A model generated the notes under the pieces. That model had not been told where the DNA came from and ran no database searches. It saw only the letters and a list, made by a program, of their open reading frames with translations. A DNA stretch of 64,000 nucleotides from Nothophaeocryptopus gaeumannii (Eukaryota > Ascomycota > Dothideomycetes > Mycosphaerellales > Mycosphaerellaceae): the NCBI GenBank assembly GCA_031771865.1, contig JASISA010000042.1, positions 346,001 to 410,000 of the forward strand. The letters are read 5' to 3'. A program made the position numbers and the translations under genes. Of this stretch, positions 45,623 through 55,925 are shown piece by piece (the stretch's first letter is position 1; every line of letters starts with the position of its first letter).

Positions 45623-47199
45623 TCAGTCGGTCGGCGAGTACACTAGCTCATCCTCCTCATCCTCGGTTGGTGGTGTCACAGCGGTGTCGATTTGAGCAAG
45701 TGGGCGGAGCTCGCGAAACTGCTCCCAGGTCAAGACCTCAGCCGGAGCCGTATGTCCGTCTGGGCCCCGAGAAAAGCTTGGCTGTTCTTGCAGCTGTCGG
45801 CTGAATATTCCCGCCTGGTATAGAGGCTCGTCGGCGCGATACAGGCCGTTGAGACTCCGCGGGAAGTCGACTAGGAAGCGTTCGTTTGCCAGGACGGTGC
45901 GAGAATAGGTACCCTGTGGACCCGTCAGCTGAGCCACCCGCATCGTATGCGAAGGGCGAATAGCTTACCGAGCCGACCGTTATCAGTTCAAGTCCAAGTG
46001 CAGTCTTCATTGCCTCAATCTGAGACTGCTCCACGAAATGCTTGACCATGTTGCCTGGTGGCATCACGACTTTGAACGGCAATGTGCTGTTATGGCCCGG
46101 GATGCCCCTAGCGACGGCATCAACAACGTGCCGCACATAGTTGTTGTAGTAATCTTGTGCAAGCCGAGCGCCCAGCTCATCCGCTGCAAGGATCAGTAGT
46201 GCTTTGATGTTACAGCGGAGGTGAACATGCCTTCGTCGATCTTGAAGCTCGTCGTCTTGAATGCGTACTTCATCCATTCGAGCAATACCAAGCCGGTGTT
46301 CTCCAAGACTTGATCACAATCCACCTTATCCCCATGCTCGTTATCGCCCTTGTTCTTGCGCGCGTCACCGTGATCCGAGACTCCTTTGATCACGCCGAGT
46401 AGCCTGACATTGGTATGCTTGCTGTGCTCACAGAGCTTGAGAAAAGCACTGGCCTCCATGTCCAATGCCAGAACCTTTCGCATTACCTGAGAGTATCAGC
46501 AATGTCGGGAGCGTCATCTTGGACCTTTTTTGGGACCTACATTGGTCTCGATTCTCTTGAAAATTGCCGGAGCGTCTTGGCGGACAGCGAAACCGGAGAT
46601 GAAAGGGCCGTAGTAGACGCGATTGTGACTATCCGCAACCGTCGAGCAGAGATCGGCGAAATCGACTAGACCAGGTACTTCGCCATCCTGCATTTCGTAC
46701 TCTGGCTCGAACTTGATCTTGCCGTCTTCGCGGACAGCCCACTTTCCATGATCGATGCTGAGGGCCTTGTCACCGACGATGACATCTCCAAGCCTGACTC
46801 GTCAGCAACAGTTCATGACTTCTCAGTATCCGAGTTCCCTCCCACTCACTTGATGTTCCGCGCCCCGTTGCCCGCGCAGACACCGGTGTGGATCGCGAAG
46901 CGAGGTCGAAGAACAGACAGAAGCGCACCCGCAGCAATGGCGAACGGTACCAAGCCTTGCTTGAGGCTACTGGTGACGAAGAAGCGGAGAATCTTGAAAG
47001 GTGCGCCATCGGGGGTTGAGAATCGCAAGGTCCCAATCCGGAATGTATGGCCGTCTGCTACGCCCGCGACATCCAGGCCACTGATGGTTTCCGTTGTTTT
47101 CAGCTTCCTCGCGATGATGGCTACCTCTTCCTTCTTACCGCAGATGATGGCGAGGTGGCATGATCGTAATTTGGCCAGAGGAGAGTCAGGCTCGGACAT
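45623..47199 (-). CDS. Nucleoside phosphorylase domain fused to a STING-like domain
   Basis: Start MSEPDSPLAKLRSCHLAIIC at 47199. Exons: 47199-46850, 46793-46541, 46486 to about 46210, then (after a frame change) to 45969, and 45913-45623; about 470 residues. Residues 1-290 form a PNP/UDP-phosphorylase-like domain with IHTGVCAGNGAR, KLGDVIVGDKAL, DMEASAF and the late Asp region VSDHGDARKNK. Residues 295-430 resemble STING ligand-binding domains: LGARLAQDYYNNYVRHVV, FKVVMPPGN, TYSRTVLANE and VDFPRSLNGLY. The last resembles the D-x-P-T-T-L element of bacterial STING. The tail is acidic. As sequenced, one base seems missing near 46210 (TSA then NIKALLILAADE); no intron fixes this. It may be an active gene with a sequence error, or a fresh pseudogene. 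Confidence 0.65.
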
Positions 47200-47873
47200 T
47201 GCGACTGTTGTTAGCGACACGATAGATGTTCGCTTGGGATGGATGAAGCTTGTAAATGCTCTGCGGTTGTAGTTGTTTGGCGGAGAAATGCCATTCCCCC
47301 ATGAGAGAGCTCGTTTACTAAAGCACCTCATCAATGCGCGAATGGTGGTCAGCCTCGTGGCACTGGGGCGTCGAAAGACATCAGGCAACTAAGCCACACC
47401 GTATCAGATGCATAGACATTGGATTAGAACGCCGCTTACTCCTGAAGGGTGCTCGGGCACAGCGCGAACCTGCAATAACTGTAGAACCCTCTGAGTGTGG
47501 CCTCTTTGGAAGCGTGGCAACTAGTGGAATCACTCTGGTTCCATACGCCCTCGCGCATGTCGAACATGGAAGAATGAACACGTTATAGGAGCAGCTTCGA
47601 ATTGAAGGCTGCCCACACTGCATCGTATCGCACGTCCACCAATTGGATGCCATCGAAAAGAGGTGAACGATTCTGCAAATATTCATGCATGCGACCGAGA
47701 CACCATTTGCGTCTAGTCATAAGGCCGGCCGCACAGTGTGACCGCCATGCAAGAACGTCGCCCATTATACGGAAAGTGCCAAGACAGTGGCTTGCCGAGA
47801 TAGGCAGGGTTCAAAACCAGCTTTCCATTCGCAACTTCAGCTTGAACCTTTACGCCTTCGCTTCCACATCCCA
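47200..47873. other. Divergent intergenic region
   Basis: Probably shared promoter space of the phosphorylase/STING-like gene and the P1 nuclease gene. No ORF is supported. Confidence 0.45.
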
Positions 47874-48767
47874 ATGAGGCACTTACTCACATCGACTCTT
47901 CCATTCCTGGTATGGCCTGCTGTATGCGCGTGCTGGGGGAATCTAGGCCATCGAACGGTCGCATACCTTGCGTCGCAATATCTCAGCCTTGCGGAGCTCG
48001 ACCTACTGGCTGAACTCACCAATACGAGCGACATCTCAGACGCAGGAGTTTGGGCAGACGAGATCAGCAAAGATGCGGGTTACGCGTACTCTTCCTCCTG
48101 GCATTACCTGAACGTTCGCGATGATCCTCCAAGCACTTGTGGTATTGTCTTGCCACGAGATCATAGACCGGGCTCTTCAGACATCTTGACCGCATTCGTG
48201 AACCACACTGCCATCGCGGCGGACCGCCACAGTGGCGCCGCGGCAACGAAAGACGCCATCCGGTTCATCATCCACTGGGTAGGAGATGTGCATCAGCCGT
48301 TACACTTGGAAGATCTCGCTCGAGGTGGAAACGACATTCCAATGATGTTTGGCGGAGAGCCAACAAATTTGCATGCCGTATGGGATATCGAGATTCCACG
48401 GAAGCTGAGAGACCCAGGAGCTGAGAAAGCAGCTGCGCTTCAGTGGGCGCTGGAGTTGTTTGAGAGGGGTGACCAGTTGGTGTACGGGGATCAGCATGGC
48501 TGCGAAGACCTCTTTCATGCGGAACAGTGCATTGTGCAGTGGGCAAAGGAGGCAAATAAGCTTGTATGTGACGCTGTACTTGTTCCAGGTCTCGCACAGA
48601 TCAAGATGCTGGACCTTGCAGGCGATTACTATGTCCAGAGCGCGCCAATAGTGGAGAGACAGGTTGCGCGGGCTGGCCGCCGTTTGGGAGCATGGTTGAA
48701 GGCGATACTACGGGAAGCCGAGCAGGTTCGCTTCTTTTGGCCGGACACTGAAAAAGTCTTGAGATAA
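47874..48767 (+). CDS. Secreted S1/P1-type zinc nuclease
   Basis: The start MRHLLTSTLPFLVWPAVCAC at 47874 is chosen over upstream frame extension because it begins a signal peptide that ends just before Trp (CWGNLGHRTVAYLA), and the mature N-terminal Trp is a zinc ligand in this family. Further ligands are in DAGVWADEI, SSSWHYLNV, IIHWVGDVHQPLHLED and NLHAVWDIE. 297 residues, about the usual size. P1/S1 nucleases cleave single-stranded DNA and RNA at acid pH outside the cell and help phosphate and nitrogen scavenging. Cys pairs (CGIVL, GCEDLF, EQCIV) are consistent with disulfides. Intact, no introns. Confidence 0.92.
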   Translation: MRHLLTSTLPFLVWPAVCACWGNLGHRTVAYLASQYLSLAELDLLAELTNTSDISDAGVWADEISKDAGYAYSSSWHYLNVRDDPPSTCGIVLPRDHRPGSSDILTAFVNHTAIAADRHSGAAATKDAIRFIIHWVGDVHQPLHLEDLARGGNDIPMMFGGEPTNLHAVWDIEIPRKLRDPGAEKAAALQWALELFERGDQLVYGDQHGCEDLFHAEQCIVQWAKEANKLVCDAVLVPGLAQIKMLDLAGDYYVQSAPIVERQVARAGRRLGAWLKAILREAEQVRFFWPDTEKVLR

Positions 48768-49107
48768 CAGTCGGCAAGCAACCGTCTCCTCCACTGAGCT
48801 TGACAACCAGCTCTCCGTCTCTCCAATGCTTGCGGGGCGAGCTCGTGGTGTTGGTCTGCCAAAAGGCTGTGGTCCAAATGAAGCAAGGTGTACTTTATGC
48901 ACCAGCGGACACCCGGATTGAGAACAGCTTTGAACAAGAAACCATATAGGTGAAACCAGCTGCATTGCAGGTAGCATTCATTGACATCATCCACAAGATT
49001 CATGTTCCGGCACAAGTTTCGGTCCGGGAGCCTTAAAATCCTTGGAACAGCTGCTTTAGACTCGCAACCCGCAACACAGCTCTGTTCATTCTCCCACACT
49101 GCAAAGA

Positions 49108-49494
49108 GTGAAAATCGGTTCGTCAGCAGAAATTATCCTCCGCCACGGCCTCGCTACGCCCTCGGCCGACGACAACCCAGAGAACAAGGCTCTTCGCCTC
49201 CAAATGGAGCTCCAGCACGCCGGGATCCGTTTCGAAGAGCCAGGAGATCAGCTCGAAGATTACAAGGGCCAAGAAGAGCAGCGCAAATAGCTTCCGCCGA
49301 CCGAACAGGAGAAGCTCCGCGAACAGATCGCGTGCGCCTTCGCGCATCTGAATGATGTCCGCTTGGAGTCAATGGGAGCTCGTCCGTATGACACGGACAA
49401 GATAAGCGCCTGGTTGCTAGGTGTGATGCAGTCACCCAACTTCCAGCATCCGGGAGAGTATCCAGGAGCAGGAGAAAGAGGGATATGGACTTGA
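49108..49494 (+). pseudogene. Small helical family copy 1, stop at a Gln codon
   Basis: The frame is open from about 49090, without an ATG, through NKALRLQMELQHAGIRFEEP to TAG at 49288-49290. It then continues LPPTEQEKLREQIACAFAHL, ARPYDTDKISAWLLGVMQ and ends at TGA (49492-49494). The context (QRK, stop, LPPTEQE) fits CAG to TAG. Copies 2 (52.5 kb) and 3 (54.8 kb) share the order 'coiled coil, FAxxY or FAHL helix, acidic loop, WL helix'. Function is unknown. The fragment lacks a start codon. Confidence 0.5.
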
Positions 49495-49999
49495 GGTGAG
49501 TGAATATCCAGCGCATTTTATGATAGCGTCGCTGATTGCCGCCTCCAGGATGAAGCAGAAGAGATTGACGTCGGGAGCAAACAGGTCGGGAGCGTAAGGA
49601 GTGGCATATTGATGAAGACGAATTGCACCTTCCCTTGATATGTGATGGTGCATTGCCCTTGTGCGTAGAGAGATCGGCGAGCTCGGAGTGGAATCTGCTA
49701 GAGTAGGGGGCCCCATGGAGAAGGAAAGGTCTCGTGGTGTCATTGTGATAGCCAGAAGCTGTAGTGCATACCAGCAGGAGCGAACTGGGAGTTGCAATCC
49801 AGCGTGCTTGAGATTGTTATTCCTACCATTCTTGCTGGGGGAAAGCTCGGGGTAAACCAAGATAGTCTCGGATGCCGCTACCGGAGCCCTAACTCCGCCG
49901 GATCTACTTCGGCTCCTTATTCGAGCCTCGGTGATCACGAAATCACCGAGGACTGAACTGAACTGCACTTCACTTTCTGCCCTGACACCTATCTTCCTA
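49495..49999. other. Spacer left of the transposon
   Basis: No gene recognised; several minus-strand short ORFs are chance readings. Confidence 0.4.
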
Positions 50000-50023
50000 C
50001 AGAGAAACCTGGTCAACGCAATA
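50000..50023 (+). repeat. Left terminal inverted repeat of the Fot1/pogo element
   Basis: 14 exact and further imperfect matches to the complement of 51786-51809. Confidence 0.85.
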
Positions 50024-50149
50024 CCCCGTAAGGCTATAAACTCCATATCGCTATACATCTGCCTCCATCTTCTGATTTTGTATGAGAAACCTGAACCTGC
50101 TTATATTGTCTCTCTACTGACCAAATATTGGCATAACCAGGTTATCAAC

Positions 50150-51730
50150 ATGCCTGCACACCGCAAACCAGCAGCAATATCAGCTTCACAACGAAAGGCT
50201 TTACGCCAATATTCGAAGGCCAATCCACTCCTTACGCAAAAGCAGCTACAGGGCTGGTTTGAGAAGGAGTTTCAGCGCCTCCTTACCCAGCCTACGATCT
50301 CAGAGAGCCTCTCTACAAAGTTTAGTTACCTCGACGATCCGAAAAGCGACACCCTTATCAATCAACAGCGCAACCGTCTAGCGCAATGGCCAGAGCTTGA
50401 GAAAGCCCTATATCAGTGGTATTAAGAGGTGGAACTCGAAGCTGCTGTTACAGGGGATCTTATCAAGAGGCAGGCTATACGGTTTTGGCAAAGACTCGCA
50501 CTATATCAAGGCATGGAGGTACCAATCTTCAGCAATGGCTGGCTCCAAGGCTTCAAACAAAGGCATAATATCCGCTTCCGTAGTAAGCCTGGAGAGGCTA
50601 GCTCTCTTGATATCAAGGCCGTTGAGGAGCAGCTTGTTGCTGTCAAGGCTATTGCTAGCCAGTTTGCTCCGTCAGACTGCTATAATTGTGATGAGACTGG
50701 TCTCTACTACAAGCTAGTACCGGACAAGAGCCTTACAACAAGACATATTGCTGGGCAAAAGCTTGAGAAGACTCGTATTACCCTTCACTTCTGCTGTAAT
50801 GCTGATGGGAGTGACAAGCTACCAATCTGGTTTATTGGCAAGTACGCAAAACCTCGCTGCTTTGGATCAGCCAATATCCATCTCTCAGCCTTTAACTGTG
50901 TATGGAGGCACAACAACAAGGCTTGGATGACGAGTGATATTATGGTTGAATGGCTATATTGGTTTGCGAGGCGAGTCGAAGGCAGGCGAGTTCTCCTACT
51001 TATGGACAACTTCGGTGCTCATACCAAGGCCCTTGGTATTATCCGAGCCCATACACCGTTACAAAACGTTACTGTCGCTTGGTTACCTCCAAACTCAACC
51101 TCCAAGACTCAGCCTCTTGATCAGGGGATTATCCGCACCTTCAAGGCCTATTATCGAAGGAGCTGGCTGTCTTATATGCTGGATGAGCTCGAAATGCAGC
51201 GTCTACCTCTGAAGACAATGAACGTATTAAAGGCTATTCGCTGGTCAATCCAAGCCTGGCAAACAGTCAAGCCTCAATCTATACAGAACTGCTGGTACCA
51301 CTCTGGCTTGATCCAACGCCCTGCTGCAATACTAGCTCCTATTGCTGAACTCGAGACTGCACAGGCTGAGATTGAAGCCTTTATTACAACACTCCAGCAA
51401 CAACAGAGGATTTCAGTAGCTATGTCAGTAGACAACTTCTTGAATCCACCTGAGGAAGTTGTCCAAGACCAGGCTGAGGAGGTAACAGAGGCAATTGCAC
51501 AGCTCTTTGATCCTCCAGCACCTGAACCTGAGTCTGAGGATGAAGAGATTTTGCCAAGAGTTTCATATGAGAGCGCTATTGTAGCCCTCCAACAACTTAG
51601 GCTACATGAGATGCAGCAAGAGGATGGTCAGTATGAGATGGTTGACCTGTTGGATAGGCACGAGGCCTATATCAAGCAAAGACAGGCCTCTTGTCGTGTC
51701 CAAGCGACAATTACTTCATATTTCACGTGA
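50150..51730 (+). pseudogene. Fot1/pogo transposase with one stop
   Basis: One frame of 526 codons from the ATG at 50150 to 51730, broken only by TAA at 50423-50425 (LEKALYQWY, stop, EVELEAAV). The N-terminal part is a helix-turn-helix and CENP-B-type DNA-binding region (LLTQKQLQGWFEKEF; FSNGWLQGFKQRHNI). The DDE catalytic Asp residues lie in YNCDETGLYY, VLLLMDNFGAH and KTQPLDQGIIRTFKAYY. CAA to TAA is the likely change. A truncated protein could not transpose alone, but the ends are intact, so the copy could be moved by a relative. It looks young, with a single lesion. Confidence 0.88.
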
Positions 51731-51785
51731 TGCTTTCATAAGACAATAACTGGTTATCGCTATATAGATCAGGGCCAAAATGAAG

Positions 51786-51809
51786 TATCGTCTTAACCAG
51801 GTTTCTCTG
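51786..51809 (-). repeat. Right terminal inverted repeat of the Fot1/pogo element
   Basis: Complement matches 50000-50023; followed by TA at 51810-51811. Confidence 0.85.
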
Positions 51810-51837
51810 TATCTCTATCGTTTCCACGATCCCCAGC

Positions 51838-52173
51838 ATGCCTACCGAGCTGACCGCCGAGAACCTCAAAGAGCTCGAAAAGCGCCTGTGCGATGTCAAA
51901 GCGGAGCGCCAGGCCCGTCTAAACGAGAAGCGAAAGCGCATACTCTCAAAGATGCCCCGAAAAGACAGGAAGTGGTACAGGCCGCTCATTCCGATCTTCA
52001 GTGGCAGGCAGCAGCTGATCGCGCATCGTGCTGCCGTCGCGAAAGGTCTGGCTGGACCTGGTCAGGAGACGTTCCGGGCTGGGAACGATGGTGTGAATGA
52101 GAGAAAGGCGCGCAGGAACAAGGCACGGCGCAGGATTAAGGCAGCAAAGAAGAGGGCTGCTGCGAACAAGTAA
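51838..52173 (+). CDS. Small very basic coiled-coil protein, unknown
   Basis: Intact 111-residue ORF beginning MPTELTAENLKELEKRLCDV. The N-terminal half is an amphipathic helix, the C-terminal half is strongly basic (KARRNKARRRIKAAKKRAAA). The basic tail suggests nucleic-acid binding or nuclear or nucleolar targeting, as inference only. Its ATG is 28 bp beyond the transposon end, so the insertion probably removed or replaced its native promoter and leader. Confidence 0.45.
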   Translation: MPTELTAENLKELEKRLCDVKAERQARLNEKRKRILSKMPRKDRKWYRPLIPIFSGRQQLIAHRAAVAKGLAGPGQETFRAGNDGVNERKARRNKARRRIKAAKKRAAANK

Positions 52174-52545
52174 TGCGAAGACACAACATCAGATTTGGTA
52201 ATATGGTTCGGCTGCGGTCATCTCGCCGAGAGAGCCGCAATCTCCTGGGATGATCCATTCGGCTATTGCGGGTTTCCAGATGACGATGCCACCTCATAGA
52301 CAGGGCGCGGTTCATGCTGAACGTGTACATCAATGCGCGCGAACCACGGCCGCATGGGAAATATCGCTGTCATCACCGACTCGGCAAATATGGCAAGCGC
52401 TCCTCGAGGACCCCATTAGTCGCTCAACGACATGGATCAGAAAGCTTGAGCTTCGTCCTTTGCATCATCCCACGCCGCCATATACCGCTGAACTTCCATC
52501 AGCGAGAACGTAGCGTCCAAGACGTGTAGGAGCCACCGAGGCACC
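52174..52545. other. Spacer, no supported gene
   Basis: No feature recognised. Confidence 0.4.
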
Positions 52546-52908
52546 ATGAACGCCTGCAAGAATCCCGACCGTGCGCAGACACAGTTCCTGCAGCAGCGAC
52601 TGGACATCGCCGAAGGTCGAAATCGCCAATACCAGTCTCAGATCCGCCTGCTCTCGAGCAGCACCGAAGATCTGATGCAGCGTTCCGAAGTCCTCCTCGA
52701 ACAACTCGCGAAGGCATACTCACATCTGCAAAACGTATACTTGGCGAAATGGACGTCAGATCAGAATGAGCACGACGTGTTCGAAATAGGCATGTGGTCG
52801 GACACGTTGAAGGAAGTAGTTGGCGAGGACATCTTCACAGCGATTTTGCAGCGGAGTCAATCGCTGGATCGGGATCAGCAGATGGGAAGGAGGTATTGTC
52901 CTCCTTAA
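52546..52908 (+). CDS. Small helical family copy 2, intact
   Basis: 120 residues from MNACKNPDRAQTQFLQQRLD. A coiled coil (residues 12-65) is followed by EQLAKAYSHLQNVYLAKW, an acidic loop (DQNEHDVFE) and a helix with MWSDTLKEVVGEDIF. The order of elements and the sizes match copies 1 and 3 on either side. There is no signal peptide or membrane segment. It is the only member of the three without a visible lesion. Function is unknown; helical proteins of this type may act as multimerising adaptors. Confidence 0.5.
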   Translation: MNACKNPDRAQTQFLQQRLDIAEGRNRQYQSQIRLLSSSTEDLMQRSEVLLEQLAKAYSHLQNVYLAKWTSDQNEHDVFEIGMWSDTLKEVVGEDIFTAILQRSQSLDRDQQMGRRYCPP

Positions 52909-53269
52909 TCCATCAGTCTGAAGCATGCTCACTCCGTCCATGCAGGAATGCAACGTAGCGGCCTTCGTGCTGCTGGCAGCCTAATCAAGTTCTTGTGACC
53001 AGGCTTGGAACGTAGAAGCATGTTTTATCCAAATCATTGTGGACTTCTCAGCAGCCGCAAAGTAAGAGCCCCACTGACTACACAGATACGCATCCACCAC
53101 GTGCTTCTGCAGTACCTTCAACGTCCATTTCGCCAATCTACTGACTGTGGCAGCTGGCTCTGTTCACACCGCACTTGTGGGTCCAGAATTACAATTCATC
53201 GTCCTCCAAAGGCATCCGCGTCCGGCCTCTCGACCTTTCACCAGGCAGACCTGAGGCGCGAACCCCACA
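52909..53269. other. Spacer, no supported gene
   Basis: No feature recognised. Confidence 0.4.
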
Positions 53270-53632
53270 TCATCTCAGCCTAAGCCCTGACACCCCCTCT
53301 GTCACCGCATTCGGAGCTGCATCACGGATCACGCGCCGCTCGAAGAAGTACGTCTCGCCTGCGAATGCCAATATCAGCAACCACCACCGCCTTAGCCAAT
53401 AGTGTTTGGCGGACCCACGCAGCTGGACACAAGCACTGCTGAGGACTTCGATCTGCTCTCTGGAAGCATTGACGAGATCGATCAGGTCTTGACAAGCCGA
53501 TTCGAGCTGCGACTGGCCTTCGCGGAGCTGATTTATAGCGAGGTCTAGAGCTTGGAGTTCGAGGAGGAGGCTGGCTGTGGAGTGGTCATCGTTGGTTTCA
53601 TTCGTGGTTTTAGAGATGCTATTGGTGCCCAT
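53270..53632 (-). CDS. Small coiled-coil protein with one membrane segment
   Basis: 120 residues from the ATG at 53632 (MGTNSISKTTNETNDDHSTA). A heptad-rich helix (LLLELQALDLAINQLREGQS and on) leads to a hydrophobic Trp-rich segment, YWLRRWWLLILAFAGETYFF, and a short tail. This is the layout of a tail-anchored coiled-coil protein. Family unknown. The longer frame from 53683 is less likely, because it adds only a His-rich, low-complexity start. Confidence 0.45.
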   Translation of the reverse strand: MGTNSISKTTNETNDDHSTASLLLELQALDLAINQLREGQSQLESACQDLIDLVNASREQIEVLSSACVQLRGSAKHYWLRRWWLLILAFAGETYFFERRVIRDAAPNAVTEGVSGLRLR

Positions 53633-54842
53633 GTCGATGTGTGGTAGAGTATGGAGATGATGGTGTTGGCGATGGACGGGCATGGAGATGAAGCGAATGA
53701 GAGGTTGGAAGAGGGCGATTCAGCGCACGCACACTCCTCAGCTCCATTAGGGGCGTCCAAACGGCCAGTGTTGATGCAGGCTCAAACGAGCCATGCACGA
53801 AGCCGAGCGCCGCTTTCACGTTACTGACCGCCATCTTCTGGACCCTCTAGGGCATGGAGGACCTTATGTGCATTTTCTACCACGAGCCAAAGCGATCCAC
53901 CTCCCGGCGATCCACGCGACCTTCGATTTAACCAGCCTCACACGAATCATCGTAAACCAATTTGGAGAAATGCGCAGGACCGGGGAAAATGGGTTTCAAG
54001 GTCCCATGTAGTCGAGACGGACGTACGGGAGCCTGCGCACGTGCCATGCATGTCCATCGAGCCGATATGCGAAGCTCTGGCACTGGCTCAAGTTCTCACT
54101 GTCTTTCGCCTCAAACTGCCAGCGCGATCGCGAAGACGTGCAATACAGCTTGTCCTCTCATCTGCCAAAGCTATATGCAGCTTTTCGAACTTCTCACGCT
54201 CAAGCCAATAAGTAATACTGCGATGCGTCTATGTCGATCGAACGATGCCGGGCGGTAGCTGTGGAGACCTTTGGGACGGCAAGACGCATGCGATCGAGCT
54301 GCAAACGCCGCGTTGGTCAACGAAACCGTTGGGCGGCTTCCTGCTTTATCGCTGTGTCCGCCTAGCTCGAAAGACGTCTCGGGGAACTTATTTTCGCGGA
54401 AGATTGATTGCCTGAGCGCCGGCAATCACCGGTTGGCAGGTGGTACAGATTTCTTGTCTGATCAGCCGCGAATACCTCTCACATCGCCATGTCATATCGG
54501 CTACGCGCATTCTCGGGATGTGCGCAGGGTTCACAGGGCATTTTGGCTTTGCACAGATAACACAATCCCTAGACTTGGGTCAAGACGTGTCTCGGGGAAC
54601 GCTGGGAATGGACGCCACATGGAAGAGAAGCCTGTGGAAATGGACAGTATCGGAGGTTTTGAGGTCGTTGCCTGAAAACTGCGATGAGATGGCCAGCCTC
54701 TTCACATTATCGTCTTTCCCAGCTCGCATCTTTTTGAATCTTCCTTTACCAACAGAAACTCGCGCTTCCGTCGCACTTTTGCAGGCGTTATCGATATCTA
54801 GACATCGACGACACCACCGGCACCACTTCCACAGCAGCCCAC
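53633..54842. other. Intergenic, no supported gene
   Basis: No domain or splice structure recognised. Confidence 0.4.
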
Positions 54843-55331
54843 ATGGAGCTCAGCGAGGACGAAGAGGTGCTCATCCTCCGCCTACGCCTGGAAATCTCTG
54901 AAGCGAGGGTGACGAAGCTGACTGAAGCGAATCAGCAGCTTGTCGATTCGTACGCCCAGGCTGTGACGCAAAGGCAGAGGTTCCTCGAGGATGCGAACAA
55001 TCAGCAGAACCGCATCGACTACTTGCAGACCGCTCTAGAAAACTTTCGCCAGTCCTTCATTGTTCAAGGCCAGCTGTTCCACCAACAAGTCGAGGTTGCC
55101 GAGCATCACAATATCGCCGAAACTTTCACGAGGAGATCTGCCGACCCTTCGCACAGGCCTACGTATACCTGCTTCAAATCGTCGAGACTTACACATTCGA
55201 AGCGGGTGTCAACGACATTGACCCCCAGCAGGTCAAGACGTGGCTTGAGGAGCTCAAGGACAGCCGTTTGTTCCGCCATACTCAAGAGCTCATCGACGAG
55301 CTCTACCGTGGCGTGACTTTTATCCAACCAT
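54843..55331 (+). pseudogene. Small helical family copy 3, one frameshift
   Basis: Starts MELSEDEEVLILRLRLEISE and forms a coiled coil to QGQLFHQQVEVAEHHNIAE. A one-base loss at about 55127 moves the frame to EEICRPFAQAYVYLLQIVET, VNDIDPQQVKTWLEELKD and RHTQELIDELYRGVTFIQP, after which a splice donor-like GTAAGA appears (55331). The expected original codon at the break is His. The second frame shows the same 'FA..Y, acidic loop, WL' pattern as copies 1 and 2. Otherwise readable; probably a recent pseudogene or a sequence error. Function unknown. Confidence 0.55.
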
Positions 55332-55925
55332 GTAAGATTTTGAAAGCGCCCTCAATCTTCAATAACAGTCTTGTCCTTGCGCTGACCTCGCTGCTGATAG
55401 GGCTCTGACGAAGATTCGCAGGCGGACACAGAAGCCTAAAGAACGTGTCAACATCTGAAGTGGAGGCAACTGGCACTGGTAACGCTTTGGGGAGGAAGGT
55501 CGAATGCAAGGCTCAAGATTGAGAGCTCGTGAGCAAGGACTTCAACAACGGACAATGGCGTGCCTTTCTCGACCAGAGTGGCAAGAAGGGACTGGATGTC
55601 TGAGCGAGGAAGATAGGGGCTCATACTGCAGGGAGCTTGTGCGGTCCCCCAGGAACACCGGATTCACATGAAGGATCTGAGTAAACGAACTTGCATGACT
55701 TCACCGGCGCACATCACCGGAGTGACAAGCTTGTGAGTGAGTAAGTGCCGCAGTGAACTTCTACTCCTAACCGTACTTCCAATCCTTCTCCCTCCTTCTC
55801 TTCCTAATACCAACGTTATCCTGGCTGCCGCACGCTCCACTGGCTTTGAAACAGTCCACGCCTCTAGGCTAGACAACATTCTTGGCATCCATGCTCTTGA
55901 GCATCCACCCTGCTCAACAGCCAGA
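55332..55925. other. Spacer, no supported gene
   Basis: May contain a short last exon of the preceding relic after the donor at 55331; nothing certain. Confidence 0.35.

Larger units (their letters stand above)
50000..51809 (+). mobile_element. Fot1/pogo-type Tc1-mariner DNA transposon, 1810 bp
   Basis: Both ends begin with the same inverted 14 bp CAGAGAAACCTGGT (50000-50013, and as complement 51796-51809), extending imperfectly to about 23 bp. TA flanks both ends (49998-49999 and 51810-51811), the target duplication of Tc1-mariner elements. One transposase frame fills the interior. Base use is more AT-rich than in the neighbouring genes. The right end lies 28 bp before the start of the next ORF. 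Confidence 0.9.

Noticed and set aside
46180..46215. A possible 30-nt intron (GTAACA...TTGCAG) in the phosphorylase/STING-like gene
   Set aside because: Too short, and the resulting phase does not join to the STING-like frame.
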